A stretch of 64,000 nucleotides of DNA from Saliphagus infecundisoli (GTDB lineage Archaea; Halobacteriota; Halobacteria; Halobacteriales; Natrialbaceae): positions 1 through 64,000 of the forward strand of contig NZ_JAIWHV010000020.1 of assembly GCF_020177375.1 (NCBI RefSeq), written 5' to 3'. A model generated the notes under the pieces. The model did no database searches, was not told the DNA's origin, and saw nothing but the letters and a program-made list of their open reading frames with translations. Position numbers and translations under genes: made by a program. Positions 7,456 through 16,601 of the stretch are shown here, piece after piece (position 1 is the stretch's first letter; every line of letters begins with the position of its first letter).

Positions 7456-9528
7456 ATGACCGGTGACACCGAAACGCTGGAGACGCTCAGTACCGACTAC
7501 CAGGAGTCGATGCCCGCGGACCTGCGGGAGACCCACTCCTTCGACTGGTACCTCCAGGAAGCCTACGACGACCCGAAGATCACCCGCAACGCCCACCAGC
7601 GGGTCGCGGACATGTTCGACTTCTACGGGACGACCTACGACGAGACCGAGGGGGTCGTCGAGTACCGACTCGCGAGCGAAGACCCCTTGGACGACGGCGA
7701 GAACACCTTCTACGGCCGGATCGTCCACCAGTCGATCCACGAGTTCGTCAACAAGGTCAAATCCGGCGCCCGCCGGCTCGGCCCCGAACGCCGGATCAAA
7801 CTCCTGCTGGGTCCTGTCGGCTCCGGGAAGTCCCACTTCGACCGCCAGGTCCGGCGCTACTTCGAGGACTACACCCTCCGGGACGACGGGAGAATGTACA
7901 CCTTCCGGTGGACGGACCTCACGGACGTCATCGCCGACCAGGACCCCACCGACGACGTCGTTCGGTCGCCGATGAACCAGGACCCGCTCGTACTCCTTCC
8001 CCTAGAGCAGCGCCGGTCGGTGATCGAGGACATAAACGAGCGCCTCGACGCCCCCTACACGATCCGCAACGAGCAGAGCCTGGATCCCGAAAGCGAGTTC
8101 TACATGGACAGGCTGCTCGCTCACTACGACGACGACCTCCAGGCAGTATTGGAAAACCACGTCGAGGTCGTCCGACTGGTCGCAGACGAGAACAAGCGCC
8201 AGGCCGTCGAGACCTTCGAGCCCAAAGACAAGAAAAACCAGGACGAGACCGAGCTGACGGGCGACGTCAACTACAGCAAGATCGCGGTCTACGGCGAGAG
8301 CGATCCTCGAGCCTTCGACTACTCCGGCGCGTTCTGTAACGCGAATCGCGGCATCTTTAGCGGCGAGGAACTGCTCAAGCTCCAGCGGGAGTTCCTCTAT
8401 GACTTCCTGCACGCCACCCAGGAGGCGACGATCAAGCCCAAGAACAACCCCCGGATCGACATCGACCAGGTGATCGTCGGCCGGACGAACATGCCCGAGT
8501 ACAAGGACAAGAAGGGCGACGAGAAGATGGAGGCCTTCAACGACAGGACGAAACGGATCGACTTCCCCTACGTCCTGGCCTACGAGGAGGAAGCGCGGAT
8601 CTACGGGAAGATGCTCGAGAATGCCGACGTCCCCGACATCGACGTCGAGCCCCACACCCTGGAGATGGCCGGCCTCTTCGGGGTCCTGACCCGGATCGAG
8701 GAGCCCGACACCGAGACGGTCGACCTGCTCTCGAAGGCCAAGGCGTACAACGGCGAGATCGACGAGGGAGAGGACGTCGACGTCAAGAAGCTCCGCGAGG
8801 AAGCCGCCACGAGCGCCGAGATCGGCGAGGGGATGGAGGGGATTTCACCGAGATTCATCGGCGACGAGATCGCCGAGGCGATCATGGACTCGAAACACCG
8901 ACAGCGGGGCTTTCTCTCGCCGCTTACCGTCTTCAACTTCTTCGAGGAGAACTTAGAGCACCACGGCTCGATTGCCGCGGACGCCTTCGAACGCTACTAC
9001 CGCTACCTCGAGGTCGTCCGCGAGGAGTACAGAGAGCGCGCGATCGAGGACGTCCGCCACGCACTTGCCTACGACCTAGAGGAGATCCAGCGCCAGGGCG
9101 AGAAGTACATGGACCACGTGATGGCCTACATCGACGACGACACCGTCGCCGACGACTTCACGGGGCGCGAACAGGAGCCCGACGAGACGTTCCTCCGAAG
9201 CGTCGAGGAGAAACTCGACATCCCCGAGGACCGAAAGGACGACTTCCGCCAGGAGGTCTCCAACTGGGTTTCCCGACGCGCTCGCGGTGGCGAGGCGTTC
9301 GATCCCCAGGACAACGAGCGCCTGCGTCGCGCCTTGGAGCGGAAGCTCTGGGAGGACAAGAAACACAACATCAACTTCTCCGCGCTCGTCTCGGCCAACG
9401 AGTTCGACGACGACGAGCGCTCGGCCTGGATCGCCGGCCTGATCGACCAGGGTTACAGCGAGGCCGGCGCGAAGGAGGTCCTGGAGTTCGCGGGCGCGGA
9501 GGTCGCCAGATCGGAGATCGAGGACTGA
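7456..9528 (+). CDS. prkA: PrkA-type AAA protein kinase, first copy
   Basis: This 690-residue member of the PrkA family joins an AAA ATPase to a C-terminal kinase-like domain. The Walker A motif is GPVGSGKS (119-126) after RRIKLLLG. The N-terminal segment FYGRIVHQSIHEFVNKVKSGARRLG is typical, and DQVIVGRTNMPEYKDKKGDEKMEAFNDRTKRIDFPYVL is the conserved region between AAA and the C-terminal part. PrkA proteins are serine kinases, or possibly proteases, linked to stress and starvation, acting with YeaH and SpoVR. The ATG at 7456 was chosen because family homology begins there. The next gene starts two bases after the stop. Confidence 0.93.
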   Translation: MTGDTETLETLSTDYQESMPADLRETHSFDWYLQEAYDDPKITRNAHQRVADMFDFYGTTYDETEGVVEYRLASEDPLDDGENTFYGRIVHQSIHEFVNKVKSGARRLGPERRIKLLLGPVGSGKSHFDRQVRRYFEDYTLRDDGRMYTFRWTDLTDVIADQDPTDDVVRSPMNQDPLVLLPLEQRRSVIEDINERLDAPYTIRNEQSLDPESEFYMDRLLAHYDDDLQAVLENHVEVVRLVADENKRQAVETFEPKDKKNQDETELTGDVNYSKIAVYGESDPRAFDYSGAFCNANRGIFSGEELLKLQREFLYDFLHATQEATIKPKNNPRIDIDQVIVGRTNMPEYKDKKGDEKMEAFNDRTKRIDFPYVLAYEEEARIYGKMLENADVPDIDVEPHTLEMAGLFGVLTRIEEPDTETVDLLSKAKAYNGEIDEGEDVDVKKLREEAATSAEIGEGMEGISPRFIGDEIAEAIMDSKHRQRGFLSPLTVFNFFEENLEHHGSIAADAFERYYRYLEVVREEYRERAIEDVRHALAYDLEEIQRQGEKYMDHVMAYIDDDTVADDFTGREQEPDETFLRSVEEKLDIPEDRKDDFRQEVSNWVSRRARGGEAFDPQDNERLRRALERKLWEDKKHNINFSALVSANEFDDDERSAWIAGLIDQGYSEAGAKEVLEFAGAEVARSEIED

Positions 9529-9530
9529 CG

Positions 9531-11819
9531 ATGAGCGAGGGATCCGAGTACGTTCGTGCGGCAGACCGCGCCCTACGGGAGACCTACGAGGAGCCGATGG
9601 CCCTCCCGGAGTACGTCGACCGGCTCGTGGAGAACCCGACGATCGGCGCCCACGCCGCGAAGTACCTGCTCGCGGCGATCGAGGCCGCCGGAACCCGAAC
9701 GGTCGTCGAGGAGGGCGAGGAGACCCGCCGCTATCGCTTCTTCGACGACCCCCACAACGACGGCGAGCACGCGATCCTGGGCAACACCGAGGTCCTCAAC
9801 GGGTTCGTCGACGATCTCCGGTCGATCGCCGCCGGCAGAGGAAAGGACGAGAAGATCGTCTGGTTCGAGGGACCCACGGCCACCGGAAAGTCCGAGCTGA
9901 AGCGGTGTCTCGTCAACGGGCTCCGGGAGTTCTCGAAGACGCCCGAGGGACGGCGGTACACCGTCGAGTGGAACGTCCAGTCGGCCGGCGCCGACGACCG
10001 CGGGCTCTCCTACGGCGGCGACCCGACCGTCGGCGACGACGAACACTGGTACGAGAGCCCGGTCCAGACCCACCCGCTGTCGGTGTTCCCCGAGGAGGTT
10101 CGCGAGGACCTCGTAAGCGAGGTCAACGACGGGATAGACGACCACGTTCCCCTCGAGGTCGCCGGCCGGCTCGACCCCTTCTCGCGGGAGGCCTACGAGT
10201 TCCTGGAGGAACGCTACCGCAGGCAGGGCCGCGACGAACTGTTCTCGGCGATCGTAGACGAGAGCCACCTGCGGGTGAAAAACTACGTCGTCGACGTCGG
10301 CCGGGGCGTTGGCGTCCTCCACAGCGAGGACGAGGGCACGCCCAAAGAGCGACTGGTCGGCTCCTGGATGCACGGAATGCTCCAGGAACTGGACTCGCGG
10401 GGTCGAAAGAACCCACAGGCCTTCTCCTACGACGGGGTGCTCTCGCAGGGCAACGGCGTACTCACGATCGTCGAGGACGCCGCCCAGCACGCCGACCTCC
10501 TCCGGAAGCTGTTGAACGTCCCCGACGAGCGGTCGGTGAAGTTGGACAAGGGGATCGGAATGGATCTGGACACACAGTTGGTGATCATCTCGAACCCCGA
10601 CCTCGAGGCCCAACTCAACCAGCACGCCGACAGAAACGGGATGGACCCGCTGAAGGCGCTCAAACGCCGGCTGGACAAACACGACTTTGGCTACCTCACC
10701 AACCTCTCGCTGGAGACCGAACTCGTCCGCCGGGAGCTGACCGGCCAGACCGAGATCTGGGAGGTCGCCGGCGACGAGGAGCGAACGGAGCGGATCCGCG
10801 AGGCCGTGACGGTCTCGGTCAAAGACGGTGCAGGCGAGGTGCGACGGCGGGAGTTCGCACCCCACGCGATCGAGGCCGCGGCCCTCTTTGCCGTCGTCTC
10901 CCGCCTCGACGAGGAGGACCTCCCGGCGGGCCTCGACCTCGTCGACAAGGCGATGATCTACGACAAGGGCTACCTCCAGGAGGGCGACACCCGAACCGAC
11001 AAGGCGGAGTTCGAGTTCGACGACGCGTCCGCCGACGGCGAGCAGGGGATCCCCGTCACGTACACGCGAGACGTGCTCGCGGACCTGCTCCATGCCGAGG
11101 GCGAGCGCCATCACGCGGACCTCGCCGTCGAGGACGTCGTCATGCCCCGGGACGTGTTGAACGCGATGGCCGAGGGACTCTCGACGGCGCCGGTGTTCTC
11201 GACGGGCGAGCGCTCGGAGTTCGAGAACCGCGTGGTTCCGGTCAAGAACCACGTCTTCGACCGCCAGGAAGAAGACGTGATCGAGGCGATCATGTTCGAC
11301 AACCGGGTTGACAGAGAGACCGTCGCCGACTACGTCGAACAGGTCTACGCCTGGGAGACGGGCGAACCGCTCTACAACGACCGCGGCGAGGAGGTCGAGC
11401 CCGACCCCCTAGAGATGAAGCTGTTCGAGGTCGAAGGGCTCGGACGGTTCTCCGAATCCGCCTACGACGGCAACCGTCCCGACGAGAGCGTCCGAACGTT
11501 CCGGCGGCAGAAGGTGATCACGACCCTGAACCGCCACGCCTGGGAGTCCCGAAACGAGGAGTTCGCCGCCGCCGACGTCGATCTCACTGCGATCCCGGTC
11601 ATCCGGTCGGTCCTCGAGAGCCACGACTGGGACGACGTCCGTCGGACCTTCGAGGACGTCGATCCCCGTCAGTGGGACGACCCGCCCCAGGGGACCGAGA
11701 CCGCGGCGGTCAAAGCGGCCACGCTCGAGGCCATGACCTCTGAGTTCGGCTACAGCGAGGCCTCCGCTGAGTTGACCAGCAGACACGTCATGGGACAGGT
11801 GAGCTACAGATGGGACTAA
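9531..11819 (+). CDS. prkA: PrkA-type AAA protein kinase, second copy
   Basis: This 762-residue paralogue of the preceding gene has the same domain order. The Walker A loop is GPTATGKS (114-121), the N-terminus has [19 protein letters not shown], and the middle contains [23 protein letters not shown], equivalent to the DQVIVGRTN region of the first copy. The two proteins are clearly diverged, so this is an old duplication and they may act as a hetero-oligomer (inference). It is translationally linked: two bases after the previous stop, and its end overlaps the VWA gene by ten bases. The paired PrkA genes are, as I recall, common in haloarchaea. Confidence 0.9.
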   Translation: MSEGSEYVRAADRALRETYEEPMALPEYVDRLVENPTIGAHAAKYLLAAIEAAGTRTVVEEGEETRRYRFFDDPHNDGEHAILGNTEVLNGFVDDLRSIAAGRGKDEKIVWFEGPTATGKSELKRCLVNGLREFSKTPEGRRYTVEWNVQSAGADDRGLSYGGDPTVGDDEHWYESPVQTHPLSVFPEEVREDLVSEVNDGIDDHVPLEVAGRLDPFSREAYEFLEERYRRQGRDELFSAIVDESHLRVKNYVVDVGRGVGVLHSEDEGTPKERLVGSWMHGMLQELDSRGRKNPQAFSYDGVLSQGNGVLTIVEDAAQHADLLRKLLNVPDERSVKLDKGIGMDLDTQLVIISNPDLEAQLNQHADRNGMDPLKALKRRLDKHDFGYLTNLSLETELVRRELTGQTEIWEVAGDEERTERIREAVTVSVKDGAGEVRRREFAPHAIEAAALFAVVSRLDEEDLPAGLDLVDKAMIYDKGYLQEGDTRTDKAEFEFDDASADGEQGIPVTYTRDVLADLLHAEGERHHADLAVEDVVMPRDVLNAMAEGLSTAPVFSTGERSEFENRVVPVKNHVFDRQEEDVIEAIMFDNRVDRETVADYVEQVYAWETGEPLYNDRGEEVEPDPLEMKLFEVEGLGRFSESAYDGNRPDESVRTFRRQKVITTLNRHAWESRNEEFAAADVDLTAIPVIRSVLESHDWDDVRRTFEDVDPRQWDDPPQGTETAAVKAATLEAMTSEFGYSEASAELTSRHVMGQVSYRWD

Positions 11820-13123
11820 GAGAGGATTTAGAGCGGTTTCGCGAGGTCGGCGAGGCCCGACGGGAGGACTTGGCGGAGTTCATCAGCTACGGCGACCTTG
11901 GGAGCAGCCGGCCCGACGAGGTCAGGATTCCCGTCAAGATCGTCGATCTCCCGGCGTTCGAGTACGACCGTCGGGACAGGGGCGGCGTCGGCCAGGGCGA
12001 CGCCGAGGTCGGCCAGCCGGTCGGTCAGCCCCGGCCACAGCCGGGCGACGACGGCGAGGAGAGCGACCCCGGCGACGAGGGGGGCGACCACGAGTACTAC
12101 GAGATGGACCCCGAGGAGTTCGCCCAGGAGTTAGACGAGGAGCTGGGCCTCGACCTCGATCCCAAGGGGAAGACGGTCGTCGAGGAGACGGAGGGCCCCT
12201 TTACGGACATGACCCGGTCGGGACCCGACAGCACGCTCGACTTCGAGCGGATGTTCAAGGAGGGGCTCAAACGGAAGCTCGCGACCGACTTCGACGAGGA
12301 GTTTTTGCGCGAAGTGTGCAAGGTCTCCGGGATCACTCCTCGCGAGGTCTTCGAGTGGGCCAGAGGCGAGAGCCTGCCGGTCTCCTTTGCCTGGGTCGAG
12401 GAGGCCCACGCGGAGGTCGAAGACGAGCGGGGTGCCTGGGGCTCCATCGAGGAACTCGAAGCGGAGATCGACCGCGAGCCGATCCAGGCGAAGATCCGGC
12501 GGGAAGGGATCGGTCACGTCCCGTTCCGCCGGGAGGACGAACGCTACCGGTACCCCGAGATCGTAGAGGAGAGAGAGAAGAACGTCGTCGTCGTCAACAT
12601 CCGGGACGTCTCGGGGTCGATGCGCGAGAAGAAACGCGAGCTGGTCGAGCGGACGTTCACCCCGCTGGACTGGTATCTCACCGGCAAGTACGACACCGCC
12701 GAGTTCGTCTACATCGCCCACGACGCCGACGCCTGGCAGGTCTCGCGCGAGGAGTTCTTCGGGATCCGCTCGGGCGGCGGGACGAGGATCTCCAGTGCGT
12801 ACGAACTCGCCGCCACCCTCTTGGAGGAGTACCCCTGGAGCGACTGGAACCGGTACGTCTTCGCGGCGGGCGACTCGGAGAACTCGAGCAACGACACCGG
12901 CGAGCGGGTGATCCCGCTGATGGAGGAGATCCCGGCGAACCTCCACGCCTACGTCGAGACCCAGCCCTCGGGCAACGCGATCAACGCGACCCACGCAGAG
13001 GAGTTGGAACGCCACTTCGGCCGCGACGCCGAGGACGTCGCGATCGCCTACGTCAACGGCGCCGAGGACGTGACCGACGCGATCTACGAGATCCTCAGTA
13101 CGGAAGGTGACAGTGATGAGTGA
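11810..13123 (+). CDS. YeaH/YhbH family (DUF444) VWA-domain protein
   Basis: This is a 437-residue DUF444 protein. The N-terminus is charged and flexible ([18 protein letters not shown], then a [17 protein letters not shown] linker near 70-95). The C-terminal half is a von Willebrand A domain whose MIDAS motif is [13 protein letters not shown] (about 266-278), followed by the family's [13 protein letters not shown] and [12 protein letters not shown]. In bacteria YeaH is encoded with PrkA and SpoVR and is probably an interaction partner, possibly a substrate. Here it lies between the second PrkA gene, overlapping it by ten bases, and SpoVR, again overlapping, so the four are one operon. Confidence 0.93.
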   Translation: MGLREDLERFREVGEARREDLAEFISYGDLGSSRPDEVRIPVKIVDLPAFEYDRRDRGGVGQGDAEVGQPVGQPRPQPGDDGEESDPGDEGGDHEYYEMDPEEFAQELDEELGLDLDPKGKTVVEETEGPFTDMTRSGPDSTLDFERMFKEGLKRKLATDFDEEFLREVCKVSGITPREVFEWARGESLPVSFAWVEEAHAEVEDERGAWGSIEELEAEIDREPIQAKIRREGIGHVPFRREDERYRYPEIVEEREKNVVVVNIRDVSGSMREKKRELVERTFTPLDWYLTGKYDTAEFVYIAHDADAWQVSREEFFGIRSGGGTRISSAYELAATLLEEYPWSDWNRYVFAAGDSENSSNDTGERVIPLMEEIPANLHAYVETQPSGNAINATHAEELERHFGRDAEDVAIAYVNGAEDVTDAIYEILSTEGDSDE

Positions 13124-15155
13124 CCCACATCCCCTCTCCTCGAGCACGAACGGCGATCGCTTCCGGAAGCAGGCGATCGCCGGCGACCTAGAAGCGCCCG
13201 TCGAGCACGCCCGCCAGTTGGCCGAGAAGCTCGGCCTCGAGCCGTATCCGGTCAACTACTGGATCGTCGACTACGACGAGATGAACGAGCTGATCGCCTA
13301 CGGCGGGTTCCAGACGCGATACCCCCACTGGCGGTGGGGAATGACCTACGACAAGCAGCGCAAGCAGGGACAGTACGGCGGCGGGAAGGCCTTCGAGATC
13401 GTCAACAACGACAACCCCTCACACGCCTTCCTCCAGGAGTCGAACACGGTCGCAGACCAGAAGGCGGTGATCACCCACGTCGAGGCCCACGCCGACTTCT
13501 TCGGGAACAACGACTGGTTCGGGCTGTTTACCGGCGGGCGGGCCGACGATTCGGTAGACGCCGCCGCGATGTTAGAGCGCCACGCCAGAACGATCGAGGA
13601 GTACATGGCCGATCCCGAGATCGACCGCGCGGAGGTCGAGAAGTGGATCGACCACACGCTCACCTTAGAGGACAACATCGACCAGCATCAGGTCTTCTCC
13701 CGGCGGCGCGAGAGCGAGGACGCTCCGACAGGGCTCGACGACGACCTCGGGGAGAAACTCGACGAGCTGGGGATCTCCGCGGAGGTCAGAGGCGAGGTGT
13801 TCGACGAGGAGTGGATCGAACGGATCGAAGGTGACGAGGAAGCCCCGAGCTTCCCCGCCGAACCTGAACGGGACCTGCTCGCGTTCGTCCGCGAACACGG
13901 CAAGCGCTACGATGAGGACGCGGGAAAGGCAGTGGAGATGGCGGAGTGGCAACGCGACGTCCTCGACATGATGCGCGCGGAAGCCTACTACTTCGCCGCC
14001 CAGAAGATGACGAAGATCATGAACGAGGGGTGGGCGGCCTACTGGGAGTCGCTCATGATGACCGGGGAGGCCTTCGCCGGCGACGACGAGTTCGTCGACT
14101 ACGCAGACCACATGGCGAAGGTGCTCGGCTCGGGCGGGCTCAACCCCTACAGCCTCGGGAAACAGCTCTGGGAGTACGTCGAGAACACCGCCAACCGCCG
14201 GGAAGTCATAGAGGCCCTGCTCCGGGTCGAGGGGGTGAGCTGGCGCAACCTCACGGACGTGGTCGACTTCGATGACGTCCGGGACCGGCTCGAACCCCCC
14301 GAAGCGCTCGCCTCGATCTCGGGCGACTCCCTCGAGGACCTCGCGGAACTCCCCGAGACGTGGATCGACGGGGAGGCCCTCGACGCGGCTCGGGCGGGCG
14401 AGATCGACGTCGAGGCCTACCCCTGGAAACTGCTCACCTACGAGGGGCTCGCGCGCCGGCACTACTCGCTGGTCGAGCCCCAGTTCCGGGGTTTTCTCGC
14501 GGAGGTGAGCCAGGACGAGTTAGAGCGGATCGGGCGATACCTGTTCGACGACGCCCGCTACGGGTCCGTCGAGGAGGCGTTGGCGGACCTCGACTACGCC
14601 GCGGGCTGGAACCGGATGTACGACGTCAGAGAGAGTCACAACGACGTCACTTTCGTCGACGAGTTCCTCACGAGCGAGTTCGTCGCCGAGAACGACTACT
14701 TCGCCTACGAGTACTCGGAGGCCTCCGGCGGCTTTCACGTCTCGAGTACGGACGCCGCCGACGTCAAGAAGAAGTTACTGCTCCAGTTTACCAACTTCGG
14801 GAAGCCGACGATCGCGGTCTACGACGGCAACTACGGCAACGCAAACGAGTTGCTGCTCGGCCACCAGTACAACGGGGTCGGTCTCGACATGGACGCCGCC
14901 GGCGAGACCCTGAAACGACTGTTCGAGCTCTGGGGCCGGCCGGTGAACCTGCTGACGATCGCCACGGAGGTCGACGACCACGATGTCGAGGTCGCTCGCC
15001 GGCGGAATCGCGAACCCGATCGCGAAGAACGGGGCAAACGCCTGCGCTACGACGGCGAGGAGCTGACCGTCGAGGACGCCCCCTGGGAGGACGTCTCTCA
15101 CCTCGCAGCCGACGACGTCGATTACGACACGAAACCCGAGGAGTGGCTCGCGTAG
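13116..15155 (+). CDS. SpoVR family protein
   Basis: This protein of about 679 residues belongs to the SpoVR/YcgB family, whose molecular role is unknown. It was named for its effect on the spore cortex in Bacillus and is co-expressed with PrkA/YeaH in many bacteria. Conserved stretches seen are [28 protein letters not shown] (near 45-72), [35 protein letters not shown] and [19 protein letters not shown] EYLLGHQYN near the C-terminus. The ATG at 13116 overlaps the previous stop. A GTG nine bases upstream is an alternative. No signal peptide or membrane segment is present. It is the last gene of the PrkA operon. Confidence 0.92.
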   Translation: MSDPHPLSSSTNGDRFRKQAIAGDLEAPVEHARQLAEKLGLEPYPVNYWIVDYDEMNELIAYGGFQTRYPHWRWGMTYDKQRKQGQYGGGKAFEIVNNDNPSHAFLQESNTVADQKAVITHVEAHADFFGNNDWFGLFTGGRADDSVDAAAMLERHARTIEEYMADPEIDRAEVEKWIDHTLTLEDNIDQHQVFSRRRESEDAPTGLDDDLGEKLDELGISAEVRGEVFDEEWIERIEGDEEAPSFPAEPERDLLAFVREHGKRYDEDAGKAVEMAEWQRDVLDMMRAEAYYFAAQKMTKIMNEGWAAYWESLMMTGEAFAGDDEFVDYADHMAKVLGSGGLNPYSLGKQLWEYVENTANRREVIEALLRVEGVSWRNLTDVVDFDDVRDRLEPPEALASISGDSLEDLAELPETWIDGEALDAARAGEIDVEAYPWKLLTYEGLARRHYSLVEPQFRGFLAEVSQDELERIGRYLFDDARYGSVEEALADLDYAAGWNRMYDVRESHNDVTFVDEFLTSEFVAENDYFAYEYSEASGGFHVSSTDAADVKKKLLLQFTNFGKPTIAVYDGNYGNANELLLGHQYNGVGLDMDAAGETLKRLFELWGRPVNLLTIATEVDDHDVEVARRRNREPDREERGKRLRYDGEELTVEDAPWEDVSHLAADDVDYDTKPEEWLA

Positions 15156-15211
15156 CTGGGGCGGGAAAACCGCACGACTGCGGCCGATCGTTCATCCGAG
15201 AACGGTCGAAA

Positions 15212-15219
15212 CCCTTTTG
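15212..15219 (+). promoter_or_regulatory. TATA-like box of the HEAT-like gene
   Basis: CCCTTTTG is centred about 30 bases before the ATG at 15247, matching the box-to-start spacing seen upstream of other leaderless genes in the window. Confidence 0.45.
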
Positions 15220-15246
15220 GGTTAGTTGGCCGGAATCTCAGTCAGG

Positions 15247-15837
15247 ATGGATGGGGAGCCTTGCGGTTCCGACGAGTCCGCGGTCCCTCCACCGGCGATC
15301 GATCTGCCGGCGGTACTTGCGGGACTCGACGCCGAAGCCGAACGCCGGGACGCCGTCGCCGCGGTCCGGGAGGCCGTCGACGAGGAGCCGGCAGCCTGCG
15401 CACCGACGATCCCGAAGCTCCGGGACCTCCTGGGCGAGGGGACGGCCGAGGAAGCAGCGGTCGCGTACTGCCTCGCCGAGATCGCCGAGGCGTCGCCGAC
15501 CGACGTCGCGCCCTCGGCCGGCGACATCGCGGCGTTCGTCGCCGGAGAGCATCCGAGTCCGGCAGCGACGGAGGGGTTTCGGGCGCTCGCCGCCGTCGCG
15601 GACGCACGGCCGGACGCCGTCGAGGACCACGACGACCGCCTCGTCCGAGCGATCGAGGCAGGGCCCGACCCCGATCGGGGCTCGCCTAGGCTATGGGAGG
15701 CCATCGAACGACTGGAGCGGGCGATCCCCTCGATCGCGACCGCGACCCCCGACGACGGCCGAGAGAACGGCGCGCTGGGGGGTTCCGGCTACGAGGGACG
15801 TCCCGTGGCGGTCGTCACCGAGGAGCCGGAGTCCTAG
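15247..15837 (+). CDS. hypothetical protein with HEAT-like alpha-helical repeats
   Basis: This is a 196-residue acidic protein I cannot name. It appears to be all-helical: successive segments such as DLPAVLAGLDAEAERRDAVAAVREAVDEEP, KLRDLLGEGTAEEAAVAYCLAEIAEASP and GFRALAAVADARPDAVEDHDDRLVRAIEAG resemble HEAT or ARM repeats in spacing and hydrophobic pattern. Such solenoids usually bind proteins. No catalytic motif is seen. An earlier TTG at 15226 is in frame, but the ATG at 15247 fits the upstream TATA-like box. The stop overlaps that of the convergent gene by four bases. Confidence 0.65.
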   Translation: MDGEPCGSDESAVPPPAIDLPAVLAGLDAEAERRDAVAAVREAVDEEPAACAPTIPKLRDLLGEGTAEEAAVAYCLAEIAEASPTDVAPSAGDIAAFVAGEHPSPAATEGFRALAAVADARPDAVEDHDDRLVRAIEAGPDPDRGSPRLWEAIERLERAIPSIATATPDDGRENGALGGSGYEGRPVAVVTEEPES

Positions 15838-16499
15838 AGCGCGATCGGGCGGTCCGAGGAGACGCAGTCGACCCCCCGACACCCGAGTAGCCGTGCGCTC
15901 TGCCGACCGGGGACCGACCAGGCGTGGACCTCGAGGTCGACCCGGTTCGCGCGATCGACCAGCCGCGTGAACAGACAGCGCCGGGCGTGAGCGCCGACGA
16001 CCTCACAGCCGAGTTCGACGGCGGTCGTCACCGGTCTCCGGCGGTCGCGACTCACGAGCAGCCCCGTCGCCTGGTCGGGATCGAGGTCGTGGAGTTCCCG
16101 GAGTTCGGGGAGCAGAAAGGAGGTACAGACGATCCGGTTGTCGGCGTCGGCGGCCTCGAGTTCCCGGAGGACGTCGTCGGCGATCCCCAGGTCCTTCAGC
16201 TCGAGGTTGACGTCGGCCGAGGGGGGGAGCGCCTCGAGCATCTCAGCGAGCGTGGGGATCCCCTCTGCGGAGTCGAGGACGGTCCGCGTGCGGAGCCGTT
16301 CGAGGTCGGTATCGGCGACCCGGCCGGGTTCGCCGGTCACCCGCTCTAGGTCGTCGTCGTGGACGACGACGAGTTCGCCCGAGCCACACCGCCGGACGTC
16401 GAACTCGACGACGTCTGCGCGGGCAGCTGCGGCCCGGACCGCGGCGATCGTGTTCTCGGGGGCGACCCCGGCGAACCCGCGATGGGCGATCAGACGCAT
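15834..16499 (-). CDS. glycerophosphodiester phosphodiesterase family protein
   Basis: This 221-residue protein is a TIM-barrel GDPD. RLIAHRGFAGVAPENT (2-17) carries the catalytic His-Arg and the metal-binding glutamate, VVEFDVRRCGSGELVVVHDDDLERVT holds the second metal and acid-base residues (EFD and HDD), and LELK is the third conserved strand. These enzymes cleave glycerophosphodiesters to glycerol-3-phosphate, or act as phospholipase D-like enzymes on archaeal lipid head groups. The product here would be an archaeal glycerol-1-phosphate derivative if it works on native lipids (inference). The start at 16499 is preferred because MRLIAHRG opens the family; an upstream ATG exists at 16529. 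Confidence 0.88.
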   Translation of the reverse strand: MRLIAHRGFAGVAPENTIAAVRAAAARADVVEFDVRRCGSGELVVVHDDDLERVTGEPGRVADTDLERLRTRTVLDSAEGIPTLAEMLEALPPSADVNLELKDLGIADDVLRELEAADADNRIVCTSFLLPELRELHDLDPDQATGLLVSRDRRRPVTTAVELGCEVVGAHARRCLFTRLVDRANRVDLEVHAWSVPGRQSARLLGCRGVDCVSSDRPIAL

Positions 16500-16601
16500 T
16501 GCCGGAGTGGAGGCCGGCATCGGCTTCAATCCCCCGCCTCCGCCCGGGATGTCGCCGTGGCGACCGACAGCGTTTTTCGCGCGCCGGCTCTTTCAGGTCC
16601 C

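Noticed and set aside
9573-11252. Long minus-strand frame opposite the second PrkA gene (559 codons)
   Set aside because: It is a GC-rich shadow of the coding strand: amino acid use is rich in Arg, Val, Leu and Gly, no family is recognised, and the plus strand holds a clear PrkA.
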